Source of the DNA: Candidatus Panguiarchaeum symbiosum
Lineage (GTDB): Archaea > Asgardarchaeota > Njordarchaeia > Njordarchaeales > Panguiarchaeaceae
Length of the DNA: 64,000 nt
Reading direction: 5' to 3'
Assembly: GCA_024720975.1 (NCBI GenBank)
Contig: JANJXX010000004.1
Location: 1-64,000, forward strand
A program made the translations under genes and the position numbers. Positions 36,641 through 45,301 of the stretch are shown piece by piece. The notes beneath the pieces are model-generated. The model was not told the origin of the DNA, did not search any database, and saw only the letters and a program-made list of their open reading frames with translations. Within the stretch, counting starts at the first letter, position 1. Each line of letters begins with the position of its first letter.

Positions 36641-36855
36641 ATTAACACGAGCAACTACCCGAAACTTGGTCAACCTATCCCTGTAGGTTACCTTTGCATC
36701 TATATTAAGTTTAGCAAAAGTTCATTAACCTCTTTTTTGAGATTCTAAATGCAAGAAACTCCACTGTCGAAGTCCCTCACAATTTTTGTTACATCAAAAA
36801 TGGGACTCGAACTTGAAGGAATAGGAGGATTCAATAAGCTTTTGGTGATGAATGT
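36641..36855. other. Gap between transposon debris and restriction gene
   Basis: About 215 A/T-rich nt with no supported feature. The GGTGATG at its end belongs to the restriction-endonuclease ribosome-binding site. Confidence 0.4.
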
Positions 36856-37604
36856 ATGGAAAAAGGCCAAAAGGAAGCCAGGATAGGTTTAGGTAGTGAG
36901 GAAGATATAGTTCGTAGAATAAATACTGATGACATATTCAAGAATTCGTTGAGAGAGTGCATGATTACTCTTGGCTTTAATCCTAAAGGGGAAATTACTA
37001 CATACAAAGATAATGTAAAAACAGATATTTTCATAAAGATAAATGGTGAAATCGGCGCAAGTGTAAAATCGAGCACAGGGACAAGTTTTCATCATCTTGA
37101 TAGGAGACGTCTCGAAGACTGGAGGGATTTATTAAGTATGCCGAATGACATTTTTGAGATTATAAAGGAAGCAATACTACGGGTTGCTAGAAATTCGAGG
37201 GATAAATTTATACTGGAGGCAGACAGACCCAAAATAAAGGAATTCTTTGCTAAGCATCTTAAATCTATAATAAATGAAGTTTTCACGAAGGGAGAGGAGA
37301 GTTTAAGGCTGTTGATGATAAACGATAAACGAATCAGGAAAATTTATATTTTTAGAATGGATGATGTCCTCAATTTTTGTATGAGAATGCTAATAATAAC
37401 ATAAACTTTAGTAACAAAGGAATTATCAAGCTTGGAGACTTCATTACGGTCCAGAGAAAAGGTGGAAATGGAAGACATATAACTATTCCTAAAACTGATT
37501 GGGAACATCCAGGTAATCAATTGCAATTCAAGTTTTCACCTTTAAATTTTGTGGAATTTATCCTGAAAACAAACGCCATTAAGTTTTGTACAATTGAATA
37601 TTGA
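36856..37604 (+). CDS. Restriction endonuclease (PD-D/ExK type), frameshifted
   Basis: Two overlapping frames (36856-37404 and 37377-37604) together make about 248 residues. The first encodes a PD-(D/E)xK-like core, TDIFIKINGEIGASVKSS, followed by SFHHLDRRRLEDW. The second continues with KGGNGRHITIPKTDWEHPGNQLQFKFSPL, which looks like a type II endonuclease C-terminus. They join at the T5 run 37374-37378: one extra T, or a -1 slip of tRNA-Phe on TTT, restores a continuous protein (...VLNF-LYENANNN...). It converges with and overlaps the adenine methylase by 26 nt, so it is the likely restriction partner. ATG at 36856 follows GGTGATG. It may be inactive, phase-variable or programmed. Confidence 0.7.
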
Positions 37605-39654
37605 ACTTGTGATTAGATAGTATCTGATACAGTTCCTCAACTTTTTTTTCAGGGTTTTCTATTTTGATTGCCTCAGCTATAGATAAATCAAGCCTGTACC
37701 TATACTCCTTATTTAGTTGATCCCAGAAGGATGGTAAAGGTGTATTTAATATATCGTTAACGCTTTTACACAACTTAAAAGTGCTTTCTTCACCAATCAC
37801 ACTTACGTTGATCATAGGCAATTCTAGGTAATCATTTTCTAGGAACCTTGTCCATGTCTCCGAAATTTTTCTACCTAACAACATGAGTATTGAAATAAAA
37901 ATCGTACTGTTAAACCAACCGGCAAGGAGCTTAGCAGTTACTTCATTCTCATCTTTGATTATATAAAAATTTTTAGACGCAGCTATTTTCTCCTTGGTAT
38001 AATTCGCAAAAACTCCTCGCCGCTTAAACATCAAATCTACTTTATCTGGTATGAATACATGCCCGAATGGTTTTTTTGTTATCATTTGCCTGTGAACATG
38101 ACTGTACCAGTATTTGCCATACGCATTTATAGCTGGCTTTGCCGTGCCAGATTTAATTCCCCACTTGATGTAATGTTGCAGGTCTTCCGGTAGGCTATCT
38201 AGCTTTACTGGAGGAATAGATAGCATGTAGCTGTCTACATTCGCTTCAATGAGATAGCTATAAAGACTTGGTTTACGGAGGGTTTTTATTAAGAATTCTT
38301 TACTCAACGCCAATCTAACTTTGCTTTTAACATTTTCTACTACTACAAACTTTTCATCTTCTTTTAAGATACGCCATTCCACATTTGGGATAAAAAAGAA
38401 TTCCGGTCCATACATTTCAACCCCTCTAATAATACTTCTTTTACCTAGAACATCTTTCCAGTGTCCCAATGTACCGTTTTTTAGCCCCTGTTTAAATACA
38501 TCGACTACGATGTCTCTAAGTTTATTTTCTCCGAAAAGAGCCAACCAGTTAATATCCAAGAATTGAGGCAAATCATGAATGTTAAATGAATTTACTTCAT
38601 GATTCGATTTATGTTTACCCATGATAATTTTGACGCATTCTTCTATATTGCCATTTAATTCGGCAAATACCGTTAGTCTATTTCTGTTAGGCCTTTTAAT
38701 CGCTACTATGATGACTTCTTTGAATCCGCTATCTTCCGAAAATGACGGCCTGGATGCACACTCTATCACTGCAAGAACATCATAATTCTTCCTCAAAAGG
38801 GATTTATATCCTCTTCCATATATTGTATAAAATGTAGATGCTGGAAGAACGGATACTATTAAACCATCTTTGTTTAATGCGTAGTCTGATAGAAACATTG
38901 ACAATGTTTGAAGGCTGGCTTCTTTCCTAGTAATATATTCTCCATAACCTAATCCGTTTATGACTTTAAATAGATAGCCTCGGTAACTTTTTTCTAGGTA
39001 TTTCCACCTAGTGAAAGGTGGATTTGTTAAAATGATATCCGCTTTCGGTAAGTTTGTCGGAGTAAGTTGGGATAGAGCTTCAGGTATCTTCTTAAACGCA
39101 TCTCCTACTATCACATTAATAAGGTCTTTCCTCCCTTTTGTTGCAGAGAGTAGTGCTGCATATGCAACTAAGGCAGGTAGAGGTAACGGTTCAATACCCC
39201 AAACCATTTGTAATCTTTCTGTTCCTATCTTCTGAATCATTGTTGTTAATGTGCGTGCTGAACCAAGGAATGGGTCTGCAAGAACTATTTTTTTGTTTTT
39301 GAAAGTATCTAGATATTCACATGCTACACACGCCATGAGGCGAGTGCCCTGATCGACTGTATAATAAGCTGCAAACCTTTTTCTCTTAGCTTGTGGTATT
39401 AACTTTTGTACCTGAGTTTGGCATTCATTGATAGAAATATCCACTTTTGGTAATTTAGATTCAATAAATTTAATTTCATCAGAGTTCAGCCTTTCCAAAT
39501 TAGGCAGTACCGGAGCATCCCAATCTTTCAGTGATTCTAGACTTCTATCTTTGCTATATTGTAATATAACCTTTAAGCTGGCTATGAAAATTTTAAAATT
39601 GTCAGGAGTAGCAGGTTCTATACCTAGCTTTTGAAGTATTCTGCTTTGCTTCAT
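37579..39654 (-). CDS. N6-adenine DNA methyltransferase
   Basis: A 691-residue gamma-class methylase. Motif X is AAYYTVDQGTRLMA, motif I ADPFLGSARTL and motif IV ILTNPPFTRW; VWGIEPLPLPALVA and LNKDGLIVSVLPASTFY are other standard motifs. The C-terminal half (about 380-690) is a target-recognition region with SGTAKPAINAYGKYW and NSTIFISILMLLG-type segments. It modifies adenine in the site cut by the overlapping endonuclease. The start is not certain: ATG 39654 (behind GTGAAGTGA) is preferred to GTG 39660. It lies in the low-G/C accessory island. Confidence 0.87.
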   Translation of the reverse strand: MKQSRILQKLGIEPATPDNFKIFIASLKVILQYSKDRSLESLKDWDAPVLPNLERLNSDEIKFIESKLPKVDISINECQTQVQKLIPQAKRKRFAAYYTVDQGTRLMACVACEYLDTFKNKKIVLADPFLGSARTLTTMIQKIGTERLQMVWGIEPLPLPALVAYAALLSATKGRKDLINVIVGDAFKKIPEALSQLTPTNLPKADIILTNPPFTRWKYLEKSYRGYLFKVINGLGYGEYITRKEASLQTLSMFLSDYALNKDGLIVSVLPASTFYTIYGRGYKSLLRKNYDVLAVIECASRPSFSEDSGFKEVIIVAIKRPNRNRLTVFAELNGNIEECVKIIMGKHKSNHEVNSFNIHDLPQFLDINWLALFGENKLRDIVVDVFKQGLKNGTLGHWKDVLGKRSIIRGVEMYGPEFFFIPNVEWRILKEDEKFVVVENVKSKVRLALSKEFLIKTLRKPSLYSYLIEANVDSYMLSIPPVKLDSLPEDLQHYIKWGIKSGTAKPAINAYGKYWYSHVHRQMITKKPFGHVFIPDKVDLMFKRRGVFANYTKEKIAASKNFYIIKDENEVTAKLLAGWFNSTIFISILMLLGRKISETWTRFLENDYLELPMINVSVIGEESTFKLCKSVNDILNTPLPSFWDQLNKEYRYRLDLSIAEAIKIENPEKKVEELYQILSNHKFNIQLYKT

Positions 39655-39746
39655 ATTCACTTCACTTTCTTCTTTTCTCTCTCATTCGGATTAGATTTTC
39701 AACAAGCCTGAAAGAGAGCTATAGAAATCCTCACATTGCGCCACCC

Positions 39747-40016
39747 CTAGGCACTTCTTAGCGCATGTGTTGCCCTCTTACCTGAGAGATCGCTGCACTC
39801 ACTAAAGTATTTTACAAGCCCATCACTTAGGATTCGGTTACTGCTATTCCCGGCGCTGCAAGTTGATGTGGGCCTATCCCTAACCGCTATCCAGAGTCTA
39901 ACAGCCTCCTCAAGCACTCTAGAAATCGAACCCTTCCCTCCTCCAAAACGCCTGGCTACCTCAGTCCTAAACCCCCTCTTCAGATTATCTAGAAGCATGA
40001 AGACGATCCTGCCCAT
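39747..40016 (-). CDS. RHH/CopG-like small DNA-binding protein
   Basis: An 89-residue basic protein. LLDNLKRGFRTEVARRFGGGKGSISRVLEEAVRLWI has the length and charge pattern of archaeal ribbon-helix-helix antitoxins and repressors (strand, then two helices with the GGGKGSxS turn). The last 40 residues are polar with no known domain. ATG at 40016 follows GGTG at the local spacing. It lies 92 nt upstream of the methylase on the same strand and may serve as its controller, like the C proteins of restriction systems; no PIN toxin is adjacent. The family is inferred. Confidence 0.55.
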   Translation of the reverse strand: MGRIVFMLLDNLKRGFRTEVARRFGGGKGSISRVLEEAVRLWIAVRDRPTSTCSAGNSSNRILSDGLVKYFSECSDLSGKRATHALRSA

Positions 40017-40033
40017 ACTTTCACCATTGTCGG

Positions 40034-40130
40034 ATAGTTAACACTTTATAACCATCCATTCCACCTCAACCTTAAAGACTTTGTAGGTGACTTTTGTCAC
40101 CAACAGTAAAAATGTTATAAAGTTAACTAT
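40034..40130. promoter_or_regulatory. Nested inverted repeats, possible operator and divergent promoters
   Basis: Outer arms ATAGTTAACACTTTATAAC (40034-40052) and GTTATAAAGTTAACTAT (40114-40130) are inverted copies apart from a 2-nt gap; both contain a TATA-like TTTATAA and an AGTTAAC core. Between them an inner dyad, TGTAGGTGAC-TTTT-GTCACCAACA (40082-40105), has 10-nt arms with one mismatch. The leftward TATA would serve the RHH-like gene, the rightward one points into the 40.1-40.7 kb gap. Such symmetry is typical of repressor binding, but no protein has been shown to bind here. Confidence 0.55.
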
Positions 40131-40486
40131 TTTGAAACTGCTGACATACCCCAACATAGACAACGTTTCACTTATGTATTTATCTATACAAACTCTTATC
40201 TACTTGTGTACCTATTTACATATGTTTAGACTACTTTAAAACTTTAAAAGATTCCACTGACCCCCTCTCTGCACTGAATGACGGATTTGTGAAGGTTTAA
40301 GGATATCAATCAAGATAGCTATCTGAAGAGCCTGAATCATCTAAACTATAACTAAATTGATTTCGATAAGTCCCCCATGTAGGAACCCATGAATTGGCTT
40401 ATGCTAAGTGACACATTACATGGCGAAGTATGAGACTCTTCTTATCCTTCTCCTGAAATGTTGAGTGTATATGATGAAACAGTTAC
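40131..40486. other. Long intergenic region in accessory island
   Basis: No convincing coding frame, tRNA or array is present. A 22-codon frame near 40173 is not supported by a ribosome-binding site. A transcript from the rightward TATA at about 40114 would start near 40145 and run through here as a possible non-coding RNA, but no independent signal for it was found. Confidence 0.35.
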
Positions 40487-40523
40487 AACTGAAAGCCCAA
40501 CCTTTAGAGCGAAGGAGGTCAGC
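40487..40523 (+). mobile_element. Solo IS605-like right-end hairpin (copy A)
   Basis: The sequence AAAGCCCAACCTTTAGAGC followed by GAAGGAGGTCAG matches the pattern found at the right end of IS200/IS605-type elements (CCCxxCCTTTAGxGxGAxGGAGGTCAG). No tnpB or tnpA lies beside it. Two relatives occur at 44.7 and 45.85 kb. Confidence 0.5.
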
Positions 40524-40708
40524 TATTCGTGGTACTTAAGTATCAAATGATACTCATGTCAAAAGTTGTAAGTGAAGGTGTGTACCTCTAAAACTTTTTT
40601 GTATAAGTGTTTTTGATCATCGTCTGGCAACATCACAAGTAAAATTCAGCGAAATCATGCGTAATGTTTATAATGGTAGGGTTTAGTTTGATCGCTGCGA
40701 AGGTTGTT
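40524..40708. other. Intergenic tail before the CoA-disulfide reductase 3' end
   Basis: About 185 nt with no coding frame or structured element beyond a T6 run near 40595-40600. Confidence 0.4.
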
Positions 40709-42052
40709 CTATGTTTTCTTTTCTCGCATGGAGACGCTTGAGGCTACTACGAGTGGGTCCCATACTGGTGAGAATGGTGGTGCGTAGCCGAAGTCAATGT
40801 AGAATATGTCGTCTATTGTCAAGCCTGCGTAGAGTGCTGTGGCAATTGTGTTTATCCTGCTCATCATGCCGGCTCCAACGATTTGTCCTCCTAGTAGCTT
40901 TCTTGTGTTTTCATCGTAGATTAATTTGGCGGTGATTTTTGCTGCGTCTGGGTAATAGGAGGGTTTGTTTAGCCCTTCTATTTTCACGCTCTTAACGTTA
41001 TAGCCTTCGGCTTTTGCCTCTTTTGTGTTAAGTCCAGTATATCCTATCTCTAGATCGAAGAATTTGATGAATGAGGTACCGACAGCGCCTTTCATTTCCA
41101 TGTATGCTCCGGCTACGTTAGCTCCAGCGACTCTGCCCATTTTGTTTGCTATTTGGGCTAGAGGGAACCAGTCTGGCTTTCCTGTCACGATGTTTGTCAT
41201 TTCGGCTACATCTCCTGCGGCATACACATTCTCTAGATTTGTTTGCATTCTTGGATTGACTTTGATTGTATTCTTGAACCCAAATTTCAGTGGAGATCCA
41301 GTGAGCATGTCTGTGTTTGGCTCTATACCAATGCCAACTATGACTATGTCAGCTGGATATTCTCCTTTGTTTGTTATGACTTTTTGAACCCGCTGTTCTC
41401 CTTCAAAGGCAATGACTTCTTCCTCTTTATGTAGTTCAATGCCTTTATTTAGCAATTCTTTTTCAACGAGCTCGCTCATGTCGTCATCGAGCTTAGATAA
41501 TACTTTTGAACCATGTGTAATTACAGTTACTCTCTTTCCTTGTCGTAAGAATGCGTCGGAGAATTCAATGCCTAGTGGTCCTGCTCCTATCAAAACCACG
41601 TTTTTGCAATTCTTTAGGTCCTTTTTTATTGGTATACCATCATCTATATGTCTAATGTAATACACACCATTTAGATCTTCCCCATCTACTTTCAATCTAC
41701 GTGGTTTTGAGCCCATTGCTAAGATGAGGTAGTCATATTCAAATTCAAGTTCTTTATCATCGCTTAGAGCATAAACTTTGCATGATGAGAAATCAAACTT
41801 GTAGGCTCTAGTTCTTAAGTATATTTTGAGTCCCCTTTCTTTTTCCAGAAATTCTGCAGGGTAATGCACGAGTTTTGATTCATCGTCAAAGAAGCCGCCT
41901 AAGAAGAATGGTAAAGCGCAGGGAGCATGTGAAACATGATTTTTGGCTTCAAGAACTATGACTTCAAGCTCTGGGCTTGTCCTTTTTGCTTTTGCTGCGG
42001 CAGCCATGCCAGCTGCTCCCCCACCAACGACTACAACTCTCTTAGGAGCCAC
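40709..42052 (-). CDS. CoA-disulfide reductase/NADH oxidase family flavoprotein
   Basis: A 447-residue FAD/NAD(P) enzyme. It starts VAPKRVVVVGGGAAGMAAAAKAKR (FAD motif), has the single active-site cysteine in HAPCALPFFLGG, ILAMGSKPRRL, the NAD(P) motif VVLIGAGPLGIEFSD, and YAAGDVAEM before a C-terminal dimer domain ending FAPPFSPVWDPL. Single-Cys enzymes of this type reduce CoA disulfide, polysulfide or oxygen. GTG at 42052 follows GGGGAATC, while the longer frame from 42109 has no site and no homology. The gene is monocistronic. Confidence 0.88.
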   Translation of the reverse strand: MAPKRVVVVGGGAAGMAAAAKAKRTSPELEVIVLEAKNHVSHAPCALPFFLGGFFDDESKLVHYPAEFLEKERGLKIYLRTRAYKFDFSSCKVYALSDDKELEFEYDYLILAMGSKPRRLKVDGEDLNGVYYIRHIDDGIPIKKDLKNCKNVVLIGAGPLGIEFSDAFLRQGKRVTVITHGSKVLSKLDDDMSELVEKELLNKGIELHKEEEVIAFEGEQRVQKVITNKGEYPADIVIVGIGIEPNTDMLTGSPLKFGFKNTIKVNPRMQTNLENVYAAGDVAEMTNIVTGKPDWFPLAQIANKMGRVAGANVAGAYMEMKGAVGTSFIKFFDLEIGYTGLNTKEAKAEGYNVKSVKIEGLNKPSYYPDAAKITAKLIYDENTRKLLGGQIVGAGMMSRINTIATALYAGLTIDDIFYIDFGYAPPFSPVWDPLVVASSVSMREKKT

Positions 42053-42145
42053 TTTGATTCCCCTAGACTTTTTAATCCAAAAATCACTGTTTGAAGTTAA
42101 GAGGCGCAAAATGTACGCAAAATATTATTATAAGCTCTAACTTTC

Positions 42146-43036
42146 TCAAGACGCAAGACTTTCGGTTATAAACTCAAACTCTCTTAAAGTTAGTAGATCT
42201 CTTGCTAGATCTTTATATGCTAAAAACCCAAAGACTGATGCTATTATTACTCCAGGGATTCCAAGCATGAGGTGCATATAATCGCTAGCTCCTGGATACA
42301 GGACCTCGCTAAGGAATACGAAGGCATTTATAGCACCGTGTCCTAGTGCGGGGGCTAGTACACTTCCTGTTTTCATTCTAAGCCAGGTCAATATTGCTCC
42401 GTGGGCTATACAAAAGGGTATGAATAGAAGCAAACCGAGGGCCTTTAGATTTTTGTAATTGTAACCAGTGAAGATTATCAATGGTGCATGCCAGATGGCC
42501 CAGATTGCACCTATGAAGAGTATAGTTCGCTCGAGGGAGTTCTCTATTAAGAGCTTGTCTAAGAGATAACCTCGCCACCCAATTTCTTCTCCGAGAGCGA
42601 GTAGAGCATAAGCTATTGGTGCTAATAGTATAGTAATTAACACTAACTTGTAAAGCTCGCTTGGTGGAATTCCCATGCGAATTGCCATCCAGTACAGTTT
42701 GATTTTATACTCTGTCAAACTCCAATCTATGTTTATTCCAAGGATGCTCGATAGGGCTGCCGCCAAGACCACAATCGTCGCAGGATATACGTATGCAGGA
42801 ATCAAAAATTTTGAATTTCTAATTCTGATCCGCAAGAAATGAGGCATTTCGTTTAGAATGTTGACCATAATTCCTGCCATTGCCGCTGGGATAAAGATTA
42901 GTATGAGCATAAGCATATCAGCAATGATATTTTCTTTGCGAAGATTCTCAAGTATTATGGCAGCTTCAAGTATGTATGAGATAACAAAGACATAGATTAG
43001 ATACAGTTTCGTGTTCCTGTCAATTTTAATAAACAA
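42146..43036 (-). CDS. CPBP-type intramembrane metalloprotease
   Basis: A 296-residue membrane protein with about eight helices. The CPBP motifs are present: EEIGWRGYLLDKL (EExxxR), IWAIWHAPLII (FxxxH-type) and HGAINAF (HxxxN). These Rce1-like proteases act inside the membrane; bacterial relatives help bacteriocin immunity, but the archaeal substrate is unknown. TTG at 43036 follows GGGGGAGAC; the longer start at 43063 lacks a site. It is divergent from the YdjM-like gene. Confidence 0.82.
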   Translation of the reverse strand: MFIKIDRNTKLYLIYVFVISYILEAAIILENLRKENIIADMLMLILIFIPAAMAGIMVNILNEMPHFLRIRIRNSKFLIPAYVYPATIVVLAAALSSILGINIDWSLTEYKIKLYWMAIRMGIPPSELYKLVLITILLAPIAYALLALGEEIGWRGYLLDKLLIENSLERTILFIGAIWAIWHAPLIIFTGYNYKNLKALGLLLFIPFCIAHGAILTWLRMKTGSVLAPALGHGAINAFVFLSEVLYPGASDYMHLMLGIPGVIIASVFGFLAYKDLARDLLTLREFEFITESLAS

Positions 43037-43166
43037 TTCCTGTCTCCCCCTTATAAATAACAAAAGACCCTTTTAATGCATCAAAGGTGATGATAACGAC
43101 TAAGCTTGCTGGCCTAGAATTTATAACAATGAGCTAACTCTAACTTACGTAATCGGGTGATGGAGA

Positions 43167-43631
43167 ATGCTACCCCTGGCGCACCTAGCTGTGACTTACA
43201 TACTTTGGCGTATTCTAGGGATTTTCTTCGAGACCGATATGATTTCTTTAGCTCTCGGAATAACATTTGGTGTTCTCATTGATGGTGATGTTATCCTAAA
43301 GGGATCAAAACACCGGGAATCAATGTTTCATAGCTTTGTCCTTTGGTTTGTGTTGATCCTCTTGCTATATTTACTCAAAATAGAATACTGGTGGACTGCA
43401 CTTTTTGGAGTAGCGCATATAATGCTTGATATGATTGATTGGGATGTCTATCCATTTTATCCCATTTCAAAAAAGGCGCTGGGTCTTCGCATACTTGCTC
43501 GAAAATCCAAACTTATCGTAGGCAAAAATCAGCTTAATGAGTTCGTGCTGGAATACGTTAGGAATAGGTATTTCGTAGTGTCAGAGATACTTTTGGGAAT
43601 GACTGCGCTTATCACCTACATATACTTGTAG
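43167..43631 (+). CDS. YdjM/DUF457-like membrane protein
   Basis: A 154-residue protein with about four membrane segments. LAHLAVTYIL at the start, GVLIDGDVILKGSKHRESMFHSFVLW and HIMLDMIDWDVYPF supply the His/Asp positions of the LexA-regulated YdjM family, sometimes called metal-dependent hydrolases. Activity is not proven for most members. ATG at 43167 follows GGTGATGGAGA, a very good site. Confidence 0.7.
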   Translation: MLPLAHLAVTYILWRILGIFFETDMISLALGITFGVLIDGDVILKGSKHRESMFHSFVLWFVLILLLYLLKIEYWWTALFGVAHIMLDMIDWDVYPFYPISKKALGLRILARKSKLIVGKNQLNEFVLEYVRNRYFVVSEILLGMTALITYIYL

Positions 43632-43702
43632 GATATTCTTATTCAAATGAACTCAATCTGACAAAGACTTCTCACTAAATTCGCAGGGTCTTTGGCAAGT
43701 GT

Positions 43703-44563
43703 TTAAAAGTTCCATGGATTGGACTGCTTATCTCCCCACCTCTTTATAAATTCTCTAACATAGTTTTGGGCGGATTCTCTTAGCACGTTTAGGGTTTCTT
43801 GAATATCGGCTCTGAAGTTTATGGCAACTATTGTCATAGACAATTCATCGTTATTTTCTGCAACGGCAGCCAGTTTTGTTCCATTCATTCCAAGAACAGC
43901 AAACTTGAATTCTGGATCAAATAAGAGTCTACTGTATGGGTTGCAGATTTTGTTTACCAGATCTTTTTTGCCTGCAATAGATATTGGCAAACCTTGTGAG
44001 TCATACAATGCAATAGCATCTGCACCAAGTCTTTCCGCCAGCGCCTGAGATATGAAATCTATGTAGTTTCCCTTCAAGTCAGCATACAAACTCTTTAGGA
44101 GTATTAGCATGCTCAATGGATCGTATATGCTAGTCTCCAGAACCAGAGCGCCCAAGCGCTTTCCCATTATCTGCTCCTTTATTTTCTCGCCAGATAGGAC
44201 ATTTCCAGCGTCTTGTTTATGGGCGAGAAGAATTATCTTCGGCTTTTTGACAGCATACTTTATGTACATTTTTCTTACGAATTCAAAGTATTCTTTGGCT
44301 TCTGGTAGTCTTTCTGGTCTTGATGAATCAACAACAAAAACTATATAATCAGCTGATGGGAATAGTATCTTGTAGAAGTCCTCATTCAGCCTATATACCT
44401 CCTGTCCTGGAATTATAGAGATTGTTAATTCAGCCCTACTTAGTCTCTCAACACCCGTGGAAGCGGTTGTCTTAGATGCTCTCTCGCTATCGAGATACTG
44501 TAAGTATAATTTTATTGATGTCTTCCCAGCCCGATCAAGACCTACAAATACAGCATTTATCAT
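43703..44563 (-). CDS. Rag/Gtr-like small GTPase with C-terminal roadblock/longin domain
   Basis: A 286-residue protein. Residues 1-170 form a Ras-like G domain: P-loop GLDRAGKTS (G8-S16), IPGQE as the G3 segment, AHKQD as G4 and ETSIYD as G5. The HKxD form of G4 and TSIxD of G5 are those of eukaryotic RagA/Gtr1, not Ras. Residues 175-286 (DFISQALAERLGADAIALYDSQGLPIS... VAINFRADIQETL) look like the roadblock-type dimerisation domain that RagA carries. The usual G3 aspartate is Ile here, so GTP hydrolysis or Mg binding may be altered. ATG at 44563 follows GGTGAGAGC. It stands between YdjM-like and moaC, divergent from moaC. Confidence 0.82.
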   Translation of the reverse strand: MINAVFVGLDRAGKTSIKLYLQYLDSERASKTTASTGVERLSRAELTISIIPGQEVYRLNEDFYKILFPSADYIVFVVDSSRPERLPEAKEYFEFVRKMYIKYAVKKPKIILLAHKQDAGNVLSGEKIKEQIMGKRLGALVLETSIYDPLSMLILLKSLYADLKGNYIDFISQALAERLGADAIALYDSQGLPISIAGKKDLVNKICNPYSRLLFDPEFKFAVLGMNGTKLAAVAENNDELSMTIVAINFRADIQETLNVLRESAQNYVREFIKRWGDKQSNPWNF

Positions 44564-44710
44564 AAAGCTCTCACCAAAAGTCTAGAAGCGCCATTTTCTT
44601 ATAATGGCAAGTATTGCTTATGTATTATCAAGGAGTTGCAGGCGTCTGGGGACTCTAAGTACGTATTCCTAGTAAATTTTGGTAGGAATAAAGTTTGCGG
44701 ACGAGGGCTT

Positions 44711-44747
44711 GTCTGATATCCTAGCTCTAAAGGGCGAGACTTCCAAT
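44711..44747 (-). mobile_element. Solo IS605-like right-end hairpin (copy C, inverted)
   Basis: Read on the bottom strand, AAGTCTCGCCCTTTAGAGC then TAGGATATCAG has the same layout as copies A and B. It sits just upstream of moaC and points leftward, facing away from moaC-moaB. No tnpB is near. Confidence 0.45.
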
Positions 44748-44848
44748 TATAAGGTCTAAAAATTTGTTCAATTTGCTATCTAAGCTATTTTAGTTTTTTG
44801 TAATATAAATCCTGCATGCAAGATGAATTAAGCTTGGTGACTTATAGC

Positions 44849-45301
44849 ATGGCAAGGATGGTAGATATAACGCACAAGAAAGACCTAGTACGAATTGCTA
44901 CAGCAAGAGGCAAAATTCATTTGCGAAGGGAGACAATTCAATTAATTAAGGAGGGACGAGTGGAGAAGGGCGATGTTGTAACGATAACAAAAATTGTTGC
45001 TATAGATGCAGTTAAGAGGACTTCGGAGCTTCTTCCATTTTGCCATCCGATAGGAATAACTCATGTAGATGCTGATGTCAGACTTTTTGATGATTATGTA
45101 GAAGTTGAGGTTACTGTTAAGGGTTTGGCTAAGACTGGCGTCGAAATGGAGGCACTTACTGGCGTTAGTCTTGCTCTGCTAAATGTGTGGGATATGGTTA
45201 AAAAGTACGAGAAGGATGAAACTGGAAACTATCCATGGACAAAGATCTCAGATATTGTGGTCGTGAAGAAGGTGAAGTTAGATGAGTCACAAATGCCATG
45301 A
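44849..45301 (+). CDS. moaC: Cyclic pyranopterin phosphate synthase MoaC
   Basis: A MoaC of about 150 residues (hexamer family). It contains MVDITHKKDLVRIATARGKI, LLPFCHPIGITHVDAD, VEVTVKGLAKTGVEMEALTGVSLALLNVWDMVKKYEKDETGNYPW, including the catalytic Lys and His residues. Together with MoaA (not in the window) it makes precursor Z from GTP. I place the start at ATG 44849, 8 nt after GGTGA at 44836-44840; ATG 44816 would add 11 residues. It overlaps moaB by 20 nt, forming an operon. Confidence 0.9.
   Translation: MARMVDITHKKDLVRIATARGKIHLRRETIQLIKEGRVEKGDVVTITKIVAIDAVKRTSELLPFCHPIGITHVDADVRLFDDYVEVEVTVKGLAKTGVEMEALTGVSLALLNVWDMVKKYEKDETGNYPWTKISDIVVVKKVKLDESQMP

Noticed and set aside
40470..40495. 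C/D-box sRNA candidate (ATGATGA then CTGA)
   Set aside because: Only one box pair is present; no C' or D box follows, and the IS605-like hairpin overlaps.
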